Assembly (NCBI RefSeq): GCF_000374125.1
Contig: NZ_KB893625.1
Span: 248,001 to 312,000, forward strand
DNA length: 64,000 nucleotides
DNA from: Niabella aurantiaca DSM 17617
GTDB lineage: Bacteria > Bacteroidota > Bacteroidia > Chitinophagales > Chitinophagaceae
Direction of reading: 5' to 3'
Shown: piece by piece, positions 8,720 through 18,084 of the stretch
Numbering within the stretch: position 1 is the stretch's first letter
Layout of the letters: each line of letters starts with the position of its first letter
Notes under the pieces: generated by a model
Seen by the model: only the letters and a program-made list of their open reading frames with translations
Databases searched by the model: none
What the model was told of the DNA's origin: nothing
Translations under genes and position numbers: made by a program

Positions 8720-9841
8720 ATGGAAAAAAGCGCAGCTGCTCATGAATCCGCTTGGCTGCAGGCGGCATCCGCCTCCGATAATGTTTACAGACCCTTGTTT
8801 TTCAGGATATACCACGAAGAAGAGCGGCAACGGTTTTGGGAACTTCGGCGCACCGTAAAAGACCTGACTATTTATGATCAGATCGCAAATCAACTGCTTG
8901 AATACATAAAGATTTCTTATTTTACAAGACTAAAGCCCGGCGACGACCCGGGCCGGTTTATGGAGGAAGCGCTGGGGGGGCTTACCCCGGAAGAATACGG
9001 GGTTTGGGTATATTACCCCTGGTCAAAAAAAATGGTGCACCTGCTGGATGAGGAAGCGTTCATTGCCGTGAGAACCAGCAGGAACACGTATAAGATCACC
9101 CCTGAGGAAAGGGATATCCTCCGGACAAAGAAAATAGGGGTCATCGGCTTATCGGTAGGCCAGTCGATTGCTTTTACGCTTGCCATGGAGCGGGTATGTG
9201 GTGCCCTGCATCTGGCTGATTTTGATGCCATTGAACTCAGCAATATGAACCGTTTGAATGTGGCGGTACAGGACATCGGGTTGAATAAAGCGGTCCTGGC
9301 TGCACGGAAGATCGCAGAGCTGGATCCCTTTCTGGATGTCCGCTGCTTCGAGGAAGGGATCACGGACGAGAATCTGGATGCCTTTTTTTCGGAGAACGGA
9401 AAAATTGACATCCTTGTTGAAGAATGCGACGGTATTGATGTAAAAATATCCAGCAGGTTAAAAGCCCGGTCGCTGGGAATACCGGTGGTAATGGATACAA
9501 ACGACCGGGGAATGCTGGATGTGGAGCGGTTTGACCTGGAGCCGGAAAGGCCCATATTCCATGGCAGTATTGACGAAGGGATGGACACCGAAAAACTAAA
9601 AGGATTGTCAAATGAAGAAAAAATTGTTATTCTGGGCAAGATATTTGATCTTACAAAAATTTCTGACAGAATGAAAAGATCACTTGGAGAAATGAACAAA
9701 ACAATAAATGCTTGGCCGCAACTTGCCTCTTCCGTTGTTTTGGGCGGAGCCATGGTTACGGATACCTGCAGAAGGATTTTACTGTCCGAGATACAGAGCT
9801 CCGGCAGGTATTATATTGATTTTAATGATTTAATAAAATAA
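8720..9841 (+). CDS. ThiF/E1-like adenylyltransferase (Rv1355c/MoeY-like)
   Basis: A 373-residue protein. An N-terminal helical region (1-135) is followed by a ThiF/MoeB-type Rossmann domain: GLSVGQS at 143-149, then LADFDAIELSNMNRL, GLNKA and EECDGIDVK, which supply the nucleotide loop, Arg, Lys and Asp of E1-like adenylating enzymes. The late motif RPIFHG resembles the ThiF half of Rv1355c-like proteins, which carry a nitroreductase domain absent here. No CxxC zinc pairs are present, so it is not a standard MoeB or ThiF. The start was moved from 8660 to the ATG at 8720 because of the promoter box and the lack of similarity before it. It would activate a carboxyl group with ATP. The GNAT gene follows after 11 bases, arguing that the two act on one pathway. 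Confidence 0.78.
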   Translation: MEKSAAAHESAWLQAASASDNVYRPLFFRIYHEEERQRFWELRRTVKDLTIYDQIANQLLEYIKISYFTRLKPGDDPGRFMEEALGGLTPEEYGVWVYYPWSKKMVHLLDEEAFIAVRTSRNTYKITPEERDILRTKKIGVIGLSVGQSIAFTLAMERVCGALHLADFDAIELSNMNRLNVAVQDIGLNKAVLAARKIAELDPFLDVRCFEEGITDENLDAFFSENGKIDILVEECDGIDVKISSRLKARSLGIPVVMDTNDRGMLDVERFDLEPERPIFHGSIDEGMDTEKLKGLSNEEKIVILGKIFDLTKISDRMKRSLGEMNKTINAWPQLASSVVLGGAMVTDTCRRILLSEIQSSGRYYIDFNDLIK

Positions 9842-9852
9842 GATACCGACCA

Positions 9853-10539
9853 TTGGAAATTGTAATAAGAGCGTTCAGAGCTACTACTGACCCCGTTACG
9901 TGTTTGAATTTTATCGAAGGTCATCGTCGGCTGCTTGAATTACATTTTGGCATTGTTGCCATTACATCCAGCAATCAGGACTGGATGTATCATGATAACA
10001 CATTTGTGATCGTTGCGGAAGATAAAGAAAGGACCAAAGTGTATGGCGGCGCAAGAGTTCAGATGGCAGACGGAAAACTGCAGCTGCCCATCGAAACAGC
10101 TATCAGCAAGTACGACCCGTCCGTACATACAATGGCCGGCCAGCCCGGGGTTTCGGAGATCTGCGGTTTATGGAATTCCACGGAGGTAGTGGGCTGGGGT
10201 ATTGGTAGTTTTTTTATGAGCCGTGCCGGGGTGGCAGTTGCCTGTATGCTGAAGTCTACCAAAGTGCTGTTTTTGGCGGCGCCCATTACCGTAAGAATGG
10301 GTAAGCGAATGGGGGCGGAGATTGAAACATCGCTGGGCAACAACGGGAACTTTTTTTATCCCAAGGACGACTTTATAGCCACTGCAATGGCGATCAACGA
10401 CTGCTCGGTCCTTTCGAAAGCCGATGAAAAAGAAAGAACCCGGATCTTTAATATCGTAGAGCGCCCGGTACAGCAAACACCGGAAGATGGTCCCAAAGGA
10501 CAGCTGATGGTAGACTATCAGCTGGATATAACCGGCTAA
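9853..10539 (+). CDS. GNAT-fold acyltransferase resembling LuxI/FeeM synthases
   Basis: A 228-residue protein starting with TTG 11 bases after the ThiF stop. No ATG is available near the N-terminus. The layout resembles the autoinducer-synthase branch of the GNAT fold (LuxI, FeeM): an N-terminal part with WMYHDNTFVIVAED, then VYGGARVQM, then a conserved acidic-aliphatic segment SEICGLWNS, then a helix-rich acyl-carrier region with FLAAPITVRMGKRMGAEI. LuxI-type enzymes show a similar order of (G)xxR, then E-(I/L)-x-R. The match is by pattern only, and the usual Arg after the Glu-Ile pair is not present. It may transfer an acyl group from acyl-ACP to an amine. The downstream kinase starts 4 bases after its stop, so synthesis and sensing genes appear tightly coupled. 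Confidence 0.6.
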   Translation: MEIVIRAFRATTDPVTCLNFIEGHRRLLELHFGIVAITSSNQDWMYHDNTFVIVAEDKERTKVYGGARVQMADGKLQLPIETAISKYDPSVHTMAGQPGVSEICGLWNSTEVVGWGIGSFFMSRAGVAVACMLKSTKVLFLAAPITVRMGKRMGAEIETSLGNNGNFFYPKDDFIATAMAINDCSVLSKADEKERTRIFNIVERPVQQTPEDGPKGQLMVDYQLDITG

Positions 10540-10543
10540 TGCA

Positions 10544-12682
10544 ATGTATAAGCTGATAACCATATTTTTTTTCTCTTTTTTTTTCGTTCGCGCAGAAGGA
10601 CAGCGTTTGACGAACATCGATGACAGTGAAAAAACATACCTGGTTACGCAAAGCCAAATTGAATACCTGGAAGATGGAAAAGGCCAGTATACGTTTCCGG
10701 AAGTAGCACAGCTGCCCTTTCAGTCCTTTAAAGGACAGGTGCCCAGTTTTTTTATAAGCCATTCTGTATTCTGGTTACGGATCCGGCTCCGGAACAACAC
10801 CGATATTTCCCGTCTGTTGATCGCGCTCAATCATCCCACACTGGATGAGGTTCAGTTCTTTGCAGTAAAAGAGGATACAACCATTCTCGATTCCGTCACC
10901 ATTTCGGAGGGGAAGCCATTTAACAGCCGGATCAATAAGAATCAGAATTACCTGTTTAATCTTTCCCTGGCAAAAGGCGGCGAGCAGCTGGTGTATATAA
11001 GACTGCGTGCAGGGGAACAGATACTCGTTCCCATAGAAGTGGGCGCCACCAAACCCGTTCGCGAAAGCCTGGCCATAAAAGACCTGGTCTTTGGTTTGTA
11101 CACCGGGCTGATTATGGTGATGTTCCTGTATAACTTTTTCCTGCTTTTTTCCACAAAGGACAAAAGTTATTTTTACTACATCCTCTATGTGCTCTTCGTA
11201 GGGTTGAGCCAGGCCATGCTGCAGGGGTATGCCTTCCGGTTTTTATGGCCCAATCATCCGGCAATCAATACCTATGCCAATGTAATGATCCCGTTCTTCA
11301 ACGGCATTGCTGCCGCAGAGTTTATAAGGCAGTTCCTGAACCTGAAACAGTTGTCTGCAAAGCTGAACCGGCGGATGCTGATCATTGAGGCTGCTTATTG
11401 TGTAGCCTTTGTGCTGAGTATTTTAAAACTCCAGCAGGAAGCCCAGGTTACAGTGCAATTTGTTGCGGCGGCCGGATCTGCTTACGTATTAGTGATGCTG
11501 AGCAGGCTGAGCTACCGGAAAATAAGAGTTGCAAGGATCCTGTTACTGGCATGGTCGGTATTCCTCTGCAGTGTGATCGTTTTTGTGCTCCGGAATGCCG
11601 GGTTGCTTCCTTACAATGACCTTACCTATTATGCGTTGCAGATCGGATCGGCAGTGGAGGCGGTACTTCTTTCCCTGGCGCTGGCAGACAAGATCAATAC
11701 CTATCGCCGCGAGGAGGAGCTGGCCCGGAAGGAAGCGTTACGCGTTTCAAGAGAGAACGAGCAACTGATAAAAGAACAGAACATTGTACTGGAAAAGGAA
11801 GTAAAAAGTCGTACAGAAGAGCTGCAGCAAACCAACGAGGAATTGAAAGAAGCCATGAACCAGATCCAGCATACACAGGCAAAACTGGTCGAAAATGAAA
11901 AAATGGCTTCGCTGGGTCAGCTGACAGCGGGGATCGCCCATGAGATCAATAACCCCATTAATTTCGTAACTTCAAACATCCGTCCCCTGGAAGCAGATGT
12001 TACAGATCTGCAACAGGTGATCCGGAGGTACGAAAAACTGGATCTGTCGAAGGAGCTGTCCTCCCAGCTGCAGGACATCGAAAAGTATAAAAAGGAGATC
12101 GACCTGGAATATGTTTATGAGGAAATAGCGATCCTTCTTTCGGGGATAAAGGAAGGAGCGAACCGCACTTCAGAGATCGTAAAAGGGCTGAAAAGTTTTG
12201 CAAGGGTCGACGAAGCCAGCTGGAAAAGTGTCAATCTCAATGAAGGGATCGAATCCACGCTCCTGCTGGTAAAGAACAGTTTTCCGCAAAAATTTCAGCT
12301 GGTAAAAGAGCTGGGTAACATCCCCCTGGTAGAATGTGAGCCAGGTAAAATCAACCAGGTGATCATGAATGTTGTTACCAATGCCGTTCAGGCCATATGC
12401 GAACGAATGCGGAAGGAGCCGGATATCGGCATACTGACCATTAAAACCTGGGAACAGGAAGGGCAGGTAAAGATCAGCATCGGAGACAATGGCTCGGGGA
12501 TGACGGAGGAGGTCCGGAACAAGATCTTTGATCCTTTTTTTACAACCAAGGATGTAGGGGAAGGAACCGGATTGGGCCTGTCCATCGTTCAGGGGATCAT
12601 CGAAAAGCACAATGGCTCCATTCAGGTATTTACAGAAACAGGAAGAGGTACTACCTTTATAATTAGTTTACCCGTTCGCTAA
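10544..12682 (+). CDS. 7TMR-DISM sensor histidine kinase
   Basis: A 712-residue membrane kinase. Residues 1-20 are a signal sequence, and about 25-175 form a 7TMR-DISMED2-type extracellular sensor ([31 protein letters not shown]). Seven hydrophobic helices follow at about 180-395, then a coiled coil (395-450, [20 protein letters not shown]). The dimerisation/phospho-acceptor helix holds His466 in GIAHEINNP, and the ATPase domain shows [25 protein letters not shown] and GTGLGLSI. The extracellular domain type is thought to bind small or carbohydrate-like ligands. It starts 4 bases after the GNAT gene and ends 14 bases before the hybrid receiver gene, so all are one operon. It likely detects a ligand connected to the two upstream enzymes. 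Confidence 0.9.
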   Translation: MYKLITIFFFSFFFVRAEGQRLTNIDDSEKTYLVTQSQIEYLEDGKGQYTFPEVAQLPFQSFKGQVPSFFISHSVFWLRIRLRNNTDISRLLIALNHPTLDEVQFFAVKEDTTILDSVTISEGKPFNSRINKNQNYLFNLSLAKGGEQLVYIRLRAGEQILVPIEVGATKPVRESLAIKDLVFGLYTGLIMVMFLYNFFLLFSTKDKSYFYYILYVLFVGLSQAMLQGYAFRFLWPNHPAINTYANVMIPFFNGIAAAEFIRQFLNLKQLSAKLNRRMLIIEAAYCVAFVLSILKLQQEAQVTVQFVAAAGSAYVLVMLSRLSYRKIRVARILLLAWSVFLCSVIVFVLRNAGLLPYNDLTYYALQIGSAVEAVLLSLALADKINTYRREEELARKEALRVSRENEQLIKEQNIVLEKEVKSRTEELQQTNEELKEAMNQIQHTQAKLVENEKMASLGQLTAGIAHEINNPINFVTSNIRPLEADVTDLQQVIRRYEKLDLSKELSSQLQDIEKYKKEIDLEYVYEEIAILLSGIKEGANRTSEIVKGLKSFARVDEASWKSVNLNEGIESTLLLVKNSFPQKFQLVKELGNIPLVECEPGKINQVIMNVVTNAVQAICERMRKEPDIGILTIKTWEQEGQVKISIGDNGSGMTEEVRNKIFDPFFTTKDVGEGTGLGLSIVQGIIEKHNGSIQVFTETGRGTTFIISLPVR

Positions 12683-12696
12683 AATACTGATGTTCC

Positions 12697-13791
12697 ATGA
12701 TGCCCGAAATTAATGTACTTTATGTAGATGATGAGCAGCAGAACCTCAATTCGTTCAAGGCTGCCTTCCGGACCAGGTACCGGGTCTTTACGGCTGTTTC
12801 TGTAGCTGCGGCGATGGATATACTGGACCGGGAGGAGATCCATGTGCTTATATCCGACCAGCGGATGCCTGAGATCACCGGCGTCGAATTCTTTAAAATG
12901 ACCAAGGAACAATATCCGCATATTCCCCGGGTGCTGCTCACCGGATATACCGATATAGAAGTGCTGGCTGAAGCCGTAAACCAGGGAGATATCTATCGGT
13001 ACATCACCAAGCCCTGGGATGAGCTGGAATTGCACAACAGTGTATTGAACGCATATGACCATTACAAAGCCAACCGTGACCTTCGGGAAAAGATCTCGGA
13101 ACTTCAGAAAGCCAATGACGGGCTGAACCGGTTTGTGTACAGCCTGTCGCATGAGTTAAGAGCGCCCATCGCCTCCGCAACAGGCATTCTTGACCTGGTG
13201 AAGATGGAAGGCAAAATGGATGACTCAGGGGAGTACTGGAAGTTGATGGATGCCTGCATTCAGAAGCTGGACTACTATGTATCCCAAACGGTTCAGTTTT
13301 ATAAAACGGCCCGTTTTAAAGTAGCGCAGGAGCAGATCCATTTTGAAGAGCTGGTGCGTTCCCTGATCGACCTGTACCGGACCTCCAATGGTACAAAGGG
13401 GATCCGGTTTGACGTGTCGGTTGAAGAAGCCCACGTCTTTTACGGGGATGTTTTCCGGATCGAGATCGTTCTTGCCAACCTGCTTTCCAACGCCATCAAA
13501 TGCCAGCGCTCCGGGGAGCCCGATAAAAAAGTAGTGGTCCGGATCGTCACGGCAGACGATGGCGCCCGTATCACTGTAGCCGACAACGGAACAGGTATGG
13601 ATACGGCAGAAACGGAAAAGATCTTCGATCCCTTTTTTAAGGGAGCGCAGCCCGGCGGTCTGGGGCTGGGATTGTACATCCTGCGGGAAGCGCTGGAAAA
13701 GCTCAACGGAACCGTAACGGTCGATTCCCGGAAAGGGGAGGGCACCGTATTTGAGATCTATATTCCCTCTAACCCTGAAAATAAGGGATAG
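12697..13791 (+). CDS. Receiver-histidine kinase hybrid
   Basis: A 364-residue cytosolic protein with an N-terminal receiver domain (Asp11-Asp12, phospho-acceptor Asp54 in ISDQRMPE, Lys105 in ITKPW), a linker helix, and a HisKA domain with His152 in SLSHELRAPI. The HATPase domain has NLLSNAIKC, DNGTGMD, FDPFFKG and GGLGLGLYI. No membrane segment is present. Putting the receiver before the kinase suggests that the 7TMR-DISM kinase phosphorylates this protein, which then passes the signal on. Its receiver is a close paralogue of the stand-alone receiver at 8181-8651, a natural candidate for the next step. No DNA-binding output domain is encoded in the cluster. Confidence 0.9.
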   Translation: MMPEINVLYVDDEQQNLNSFKAAFRTRYRVFTAVSVAAAMDILDREEIHVLISDQRMPEITGVEFFKMTKEQYPHIPRVLLTGYTDIEVLAEAVNQGDIYRYITKPWDELELHNSVLNAYDHYKANRDLREKISELQKANDGLNRFVYSLSHELRAPIASATGILDLVKMEGKMDDSGEYWKLMDACIQKLDYYVSQTVQFYKTARFKVAQEQIHFEELVRSLIDLYRTSNGTKGIRFDVSVEEAHVFYGDVFRIEIVLANLLSNAIKCQRSGEPDKKVVVRIVTADDGARITVADNGTGMDTAETEKIFDPFFKGAQPGGLGLGLYILREALEKLNGTVTVDSRKGEGTVFEIYIPSNPENKG

Positions 13792-13817
13792 GATGTGGTT
13801 TTCAGGATATCCCTGTC

Positions 13818-13825
13818 TACTTTTG
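13818..13825 (+). promoter_or_regulatory. TAnnTTTG promoter box of the M3 peptidase gene
   Basis: TACTTTTG matches the Bacteroidota -7 box and lies 15 bases before the ATG at 13841. It falls inside the longer open frame from 13751, showing that the inner start is the real one. Confidence 0.55.
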
Positions 13826-13840
13826 CGTAAAATCAATTTT

Positions 13841-15985
13841 ATGAAGCAGCACATTGTGGTACTTTGCATTTTTTTAATCATTACTTCCTGTACGATGCCC
13901 GGTAATACACCCGATAAAACAGATACTGCAAACACAGAGAATCCGTTGTTGGAAGAAAGTGCGCTTCCATATCATACCATTCCTTTTGATAAAATAAAGG
14001 AAAGTGATTTTGTACCGGCCTTTGAAAAAGGAATGAAGGAAGAACTGGCAGCGGTTGACAGCATTGCCGGTAACCCGGCCGCTCCTTCCTTTGAGAATAC
14101 ACTGGTTGCTCTTGAAAAAACCGGACGATTGCTGGACCGTGCCAACGCGGCCTTCAATGCGCTGACGAGCGCCAATACCAACGACAATCTTCAGAAGATC
14201 CAGGAGGCGATGGCTCCCAGGCTCTCCGCACATTCCGATTCCATCTACATGAATACAAAGCTGTATGAAAGAGTGGATGCCGTATTTCGGCAACGGGATA
14301 AGCTGAAGCTGGATGCTGAATCAAAACGCCTTCTGGAATATTATCACCAGAAGTTTGTAATGAACGGGGCCGCGCTTCCCGATTCTGCAAAGGCAAAGCT
14401 CAGGCGGCTGAACGAAGAGGAAGCCACGCTGAGTACCCGGTTCAGCAATCAGTTGCTGGCTGCCGGCAAGGCTGGTGCGCTGCTTGTAGCCGACAGGACC
14501 GCGCTGGCAGGATTGCCCGATGCGGAGATCCAGGCAGCCGGTGAGGCCGCAAAAAAAAGTGATCATGAGGGGCAGTACCTCATCGCGCTGACCAATACTA
14601 CCCAGCAGCCCGCCCTTCAGTCATTGACCAACCGCGCTACCCGGCAAAAGCTTTTTGATGCATCCTGGACCCGCGCCGAAAAAGGCGACTCCAATGATAC
14701 CCGGAACAATATATTGCGGATTGCAGCCATCCGGAAAGAAAAGGCCAGCATCCTGGGATATCCAAATTACGCGGCGTGGAAGCTTCAGGACCAGATGGCC
14801 AAAACACCACAGGCCGTGAACGCATTTTTAAGCCGGCTGGTTCCCCCGGCGCTGGCAAAGGTTGCCGCCGAGGCAGCAGATATAAAAGCAATGAAGACCC
14901 GGCAGAAAGATACAACGGAGCTTACGCCGTATGATTGGGATTTTTATGCCGAAAAAGTAAGAAAAGCAAAATATGATCTGGATGAATCGGAAGTGAAACC
15001 CTATTTTGTACTGGACAGCGTGCTAAAGAATGGTGTATTCTATGCGGCCACTCAACTCTATGGGATTACATTTAAGGAACGCACGGATCTGCCGGTGTAC
15101 CAGGAGGATGTAAAAGTATACGAGGTCTTTGATAAGGATGGTTCGGCGATGGGCTTGTTTTACTGCGATTACTTTAAACGGGATAATAAAAATGGCGGAG
15201 CCTGGATGGATAATTTTGTAACGCAATCCAAATTATTCGATGCCCGACCGGTGATCGTGAACGTATGCAATTTTCCGAAGCCTGTAAAAGGACAACCGGC
15301 GCTGCTCAGCTTTGATGACGTAACCACAATGTTCCATGAATTCGGACATGCCCTGCACGGGTTATTTGCCAGCCAGATGTACCCTTCACTGTCCGGAACA
15401 AGCGTATCCCGTGACTTTGTCGAGATGCCTTCACAATTCAACGAGCACTGGGCGCTGGATTCCGCCGTGCTGAAAAACTATGCCCGGAGCTATAAGACCG
15501 GCGAGCCCATTCCGCAGGTATTGGTAGATAAGATCCGGAACGCCGCAACCTTTAACCAGGGTTATGCCATTACCGAATTGCTGGCTGCGGCCAGGCTGGA
15601 TATGCAATGGCACCTGCTTTCTTCTGCAGACAGTGCCGTTACCGACGTAGATGCGTTTGAGCAAAAAGCACTTCAGAAAAGCGGTTTGGCCATTGCTGCT
15701 GTTCCGCCCCGGTACCGGTCCTCTTATTTTTTACATATTTGGGCCAACGGTTATTCTGCGGGGTATTATGCATATAGCTGGGCGGAGATGCTGGATCACG
15801 ATGCCTACGCCTGGTTCCGCGAGAACGGGGGGCTCAAAAGGGAAAACGGGCAGCGTTTCCGCGATATGATCCTCTCAAAAGGAAATTCAGAAGACCTGGC
15901 CACAATGTATAAGGCCTTCAGGGGCAGGGAGCCGGACATTACCCCGTTACTGGAGAACCGGGGATTGGCTCCGGCGAAGAAATAA
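13841..15985 (+). CDS. dcp: M3 family peptidase, dipeptidyl carboxypeptidase-like lipoprotein
   Basis: A 714-residue metallopeptidase of the thimet/Dcp family. A lipoprotein signal (FLIITSC, lipid Cys17) precedes the mature chain. The zinc motif HEFGHALHG begins at residue 499, with the third ligand expected in the following FVEMPSQFNEHW segment. The C-terminal helices with YYAYSWAEMLDHDAY are typical of bacterial M3 peptidyl-dipeptidases, which release dipeptides from peptide C-termini. The Bacteroidota lipoprotein form acts in the periplasm. The start at 13841 is chosen over 13751 because of the lipobox and the promoter box at 13818. The long-frame start overlaps the preceding kinase gene and would place about 30 extra residues before the signal peptide. 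Confidence 0.92.
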   Translation: MKQHIVVLCIFLIITSCTMPGNTPDKTDTANTENPLLEESALPYHTIPFDKIKESDFVPAFEKGMKEELAAVDSIAGNPAAPSFENTLVALEKTGRLLDRANAAFNALTSANTNDNLQKIQEAMAPRLSAHSDSIYMNTKLYERVDAVFRQRDKLKLDAESKRLLEYYHQKFVMNGAALPDSAKAKLRRLNEEEATLSTRFSNQLLAAGKAGALLVADRTALAGLPDAEIQAAGEAAKKSDHEGQYLIALTNTTQQPALQSLTNRATRQKLFDASWTRAEKGDSNDTRNNILRIAAIRKEKASILGYPNYAAWKLQDQMAKTPQAVNAFLSRLVPPALAKVAAEAADIKAMKTRQKDTTELTPYDWDFYAEKVRKAKYDLDESEVKPYFVLDSVLKNGVFYAATQLYGITFKERTDLPVYQEDVKVYEVFDKDGSAMGLFYCDYFKRDNKNGGAWMDNFVTQSKLFDARPVIVNVCNFPKPVKGQPALLSFDDVTTMFHEFGHALHGLFASQMYPSLSGTSVSRDFVEMPSQFNEHWALDSAVLKNYARSYKTGEPIPQVLVDKIRNAATFNQGYAITELLAAARLDMQWHLLSSADSAVTDVDAFEQKALQKSGLAIAAVPPRYRSSYFLHIWANGYSAGYYAYSWAEMLDHDAYAWFRENGGLKRENGQRFRDMILSKGNSEDLATMYKAFRGREPDITPLLENRGLAPAKK

Positions 15986-15997
15986 AGACTCCAAAGA

Positions 15998-16068
15998 GCA
16001 AAGGATCCGCAAAGATCACCGGGAGATACGGCTACTGAACATCTTAGTGCACGCTGTGGATCCTTTGC
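15998..16068. repeat. Inverted repeat GCAAAGGATCC / GGATCCTTTGC
   Basis: An 11-base perfect inverted repeat with arms at 15998-16008 and 16058-16068 lies just after the M3 peptidase stop. The loop is 49 bases, too long for a simple terminator, and no T-tract follows. The flanking TTTGCGTGTCCTCGTG is the kind of CTTTGCG-rich dispersed sequence seen between genes in this phylum. Confidence 0.5.
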
Positions 16069-16168
16069 GTGTCCTCGTGTTTTAAACGTTACCGCAAAGC
16101 CATACAAAGGATTTGCAGGACCTCCTGGTGCCTCAGCCGCAACACGATCACCAATCTCCAAAATCAGC

Positions 16169-16176
16169 TACCTTTG
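16169..16176 (+). promoter_or_regulatory. TAnnTTTG promoter box of the acyl-CoA dehydrogenase gene
   Basis: TACCTTTG lies 20 bases before the ATG at 16197 and inside the longer TTG-started frame, which supports the inner start. Confidence 0.5.
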
Positions 16177-16196
16177 AGGATCATCAAAATTTTGTT

Positions 16197-17381
16197 ATGT
16201 CTGCAAAAGCTGATCTGTTTCAGAGCCCGGATTATTTTGAGCTGGATGCGCTTTTTACTGATGAGCACCGCCTGATCCGCGATGCCGTACGCACCTATGT
16301 AAAAAAGGAGATCACCCCGGTCATTGAAAAATATGCACAGGACGCGGCCTTTCCGGAACATATCGTAAAACAGTTGGGCGCATTGGGATGTTTTGGTCCA
16401 ACCATACCGGCAGAATATGGCGGAGGCGGGCTGGACTATATCAGCTATGGCCTCATGATGCAGGAGCTGGAGCGGGGCGATAGCGGCGTGCGCTCTACCG
16501 CATCCGTACAGGGCTCGCTGGTTATGTTCCCCATCTTTGCTTACGGAAGCGAAGACCAGAAAAGTAAGTACCTGCCGCTGCTCGCCAGTGGCGAATGGCT
16601 GGGCTGTTTTGGGTTAACGGAACCGGACCATGGAAGCGATCCCTCCAGTATGGTCACGCATTTTAAAGAAGAGGCGGACCATATCGTGCTGAACGGGGCC
16701 AAAATGTGGATCAGCAACGCACCATTTGCGCAGGTAGCCGTGGTTTGGGCAAAAGACCCGTCAGGGATCGTGCGGGGGGTCATTGTAGAACGGGGTATGG
16801 AAGGGTTCTCTACCCCGGCTACCCATAATAAATGGAGTTTAAGAGCCTCCGCAACGGGAGAGCTGGTTTTCGACAATGTAAGGATACCCAAAACGAATAT
16901 CCTTCCCGGGGTAAGCGGAATGAAAGGGCCGCTAAGCTGCCTGAACAAAGCCCGGTTTGGCATTGCCTGGGGCGTAATGGGTGCAGCGATGGATTGTTAT
17001 GATACGGCGCTGCGTTATGCAAAAGAGCGGACCCAGTTCGGAAAGCCGATCGCTGCGTTTCAGCTGCAGCAAAAAAAGCTGGCCGAAATGATCACGGAGA
17101 TCACCAAGGCACAATTGCTCAATTGGCGGCTGGCAGTATTGATGAATGAGGAAAAAGCTTCTGCGCAGCAGGTAAGTATGGCCAAGCGCAATGCCTGCAG
17201 CGTAGCCACGCAGATCTGCAGGGATGCGCGGCAGATCCTGGGCGGGATGGGGATCACAGGGGAGTACCCGGTCATGCGGCACATGATGAACCTGGAGAGT
17301 GTAATCACATATGAAGGTACTCATGATATCCATTTGCTCATTACGGGTATGGACATCACGGGGATCAATGCGTTTAAATAG
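16197..17381 (+). CDS. Acyl-CoA dehydrogenase, glutaryl-CoA dehydrogenase type
   Basis: A 394-residue flavoprotein of the acyl-CoA dehydrogenase family. The FAD/substrate region has GCFGLTEPDHGSDP, followed by GAKMWISNAP and WSLRASATGELVFDNV. The C-terminal domain carries the catalytic base Glu373 in ITYEGTHDIH and the FAD-contact segment QILGGMGITGEYP. This combination and the length fit glutaryl-CoA dehydrogenase, which oxidises and decarboxylates glutaryl-CoA to crotonyl-CoA in lysine and tryptophan breakdown, better than medium-chain enzymes. The ATG at 16197 is used because the TACCTTTG box lies just upstream. The gene stands alone with no neighbouring lysine pathway genes. Confidence 0.88.
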   Translation: MSAKADLFQSPDYFELDALFTDEHRLIRDAVRTYVKKEITPVIEKYAQDAAFPEHIVKQLGALGCFGPTIPAEYGGGGLDYISYGLMMQELERGDSGVRSTASVQGSLVMFPIFAYGSEDQKSKYLPLLASGEWLGCFGLTEPDHGSDPSSMVTHFKEEADHIVLNGAKMWISNAPFAQVAVVWAKDPSGIVRGVIVERGMEGFSTPATHNKWSLRASATGELVFDNVRIPKTNILPGVSGMKGPLSCLNKARFGIAWGVMGAAMDCYDTALRYAKERTQFGKPIAAFQLQQKKLAEMITEITKAQLLNWRLAVLMNEEKASAQQVSMAKRNACSVATQICRDARQILGGMGITGEYPVMRHMMNLESVITYEGTHDIHLLITGMDITGINAFK

Positions 17382-17577
17382 GACGGAGTCCTGTTCAGGT
17401 TTTAAGTTCAGCGTTCAATGTTGAGGCTGGTTGCTTGGAACCTGGTTCTTGTCTTTTTTTTTGAGATTTGGTTCTTGCTTTTTTTCTTCCTGATTCTTTG
17501 AGCGAACATTTCATCATCCCCCCTGAATCCCGGATATTTGCTGTTTATTGATATTTGGATTTTAGAATTTAGCTATT

Positions 17578-18084
17578 ATGCGTGTATATCTGATCGGTTT
17601 TATGGGAGCGGGGAAAACACATTGGGGAAAGATCCTGAGTAAAAAGCTGGAGCTGCCCTTTTATGATCTGGACGATCTTATTGTGGAATCCGAAGGACGG
17701 CCCATTACCAAAATTTTTGAAGAAGAAGGGGAGGAGTATTTCCGGATGAAGGAAAAGGAAATATTGTATATGATCACCGACAGTCATCCCAACCTGCTGC
17801 TCTCCTGTGGTGGCGGGGCGCCCTGTTATTTTAATAATATCGACTATATGAACCAGCAGGGCACCACCGTTTGGCTGAATACCCCCTTCGATATTTTACT
17901 GGGCCGGCTGCGGCAGCAAAAAGCGCACCGTCCGCTTTTAAAAGACCTGGATGACGAACAATTACAGGCCTATATTGTTAAAAAAAATAACGACCGGCGC
18001 ATCTATTATGATCGCGCAAAACTAAAAGTAGACGACTGTCATATCCGGCCGGAAGAATTTGTAAAACAGATCATCGATGCATAA
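17578..18084 (+). CDS. aroK: Shikimate kinase
   Basis: A 168-residue P-loop kinase that phosphorylates shikimate in aromatic amino acid and chorismate synthesis. The Walker A loop GFMGAGKT is at residues 7-14. The shikimate-binding residues appear in YDLDDLI (about 30-36) and the CGGGAP loop (about 79-84), and the adenine/lid part follows with HRPLLKDL. The length is normal. Its stop overlaps the start of the DUF423 gene by 8 bases, so the two are translated from one message. Confidence 0.95.
   Translation: MRVYLIGFMGAGKTHWGKILSKKLELPFYDLDDLIVESEGRPITKIFEEEGEEYFRMKEKEILYMITDSHPNLLLSCGGGAPCYFNNIDYMNQQGTTVWLNTPFDILLGRLRQQKAHRPLLKDLDDEQLQAYIVKKNNDRRIYYDRAKLKVDDCHIRPEEFVKQIIDA

Noticed and set aside
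13751-13840. Upstream start of the M3 peptidase
   Set aside because: It overlaps the preceding kinase gene and precedes the promoter box; the lipoprotein signal begins at 13841.
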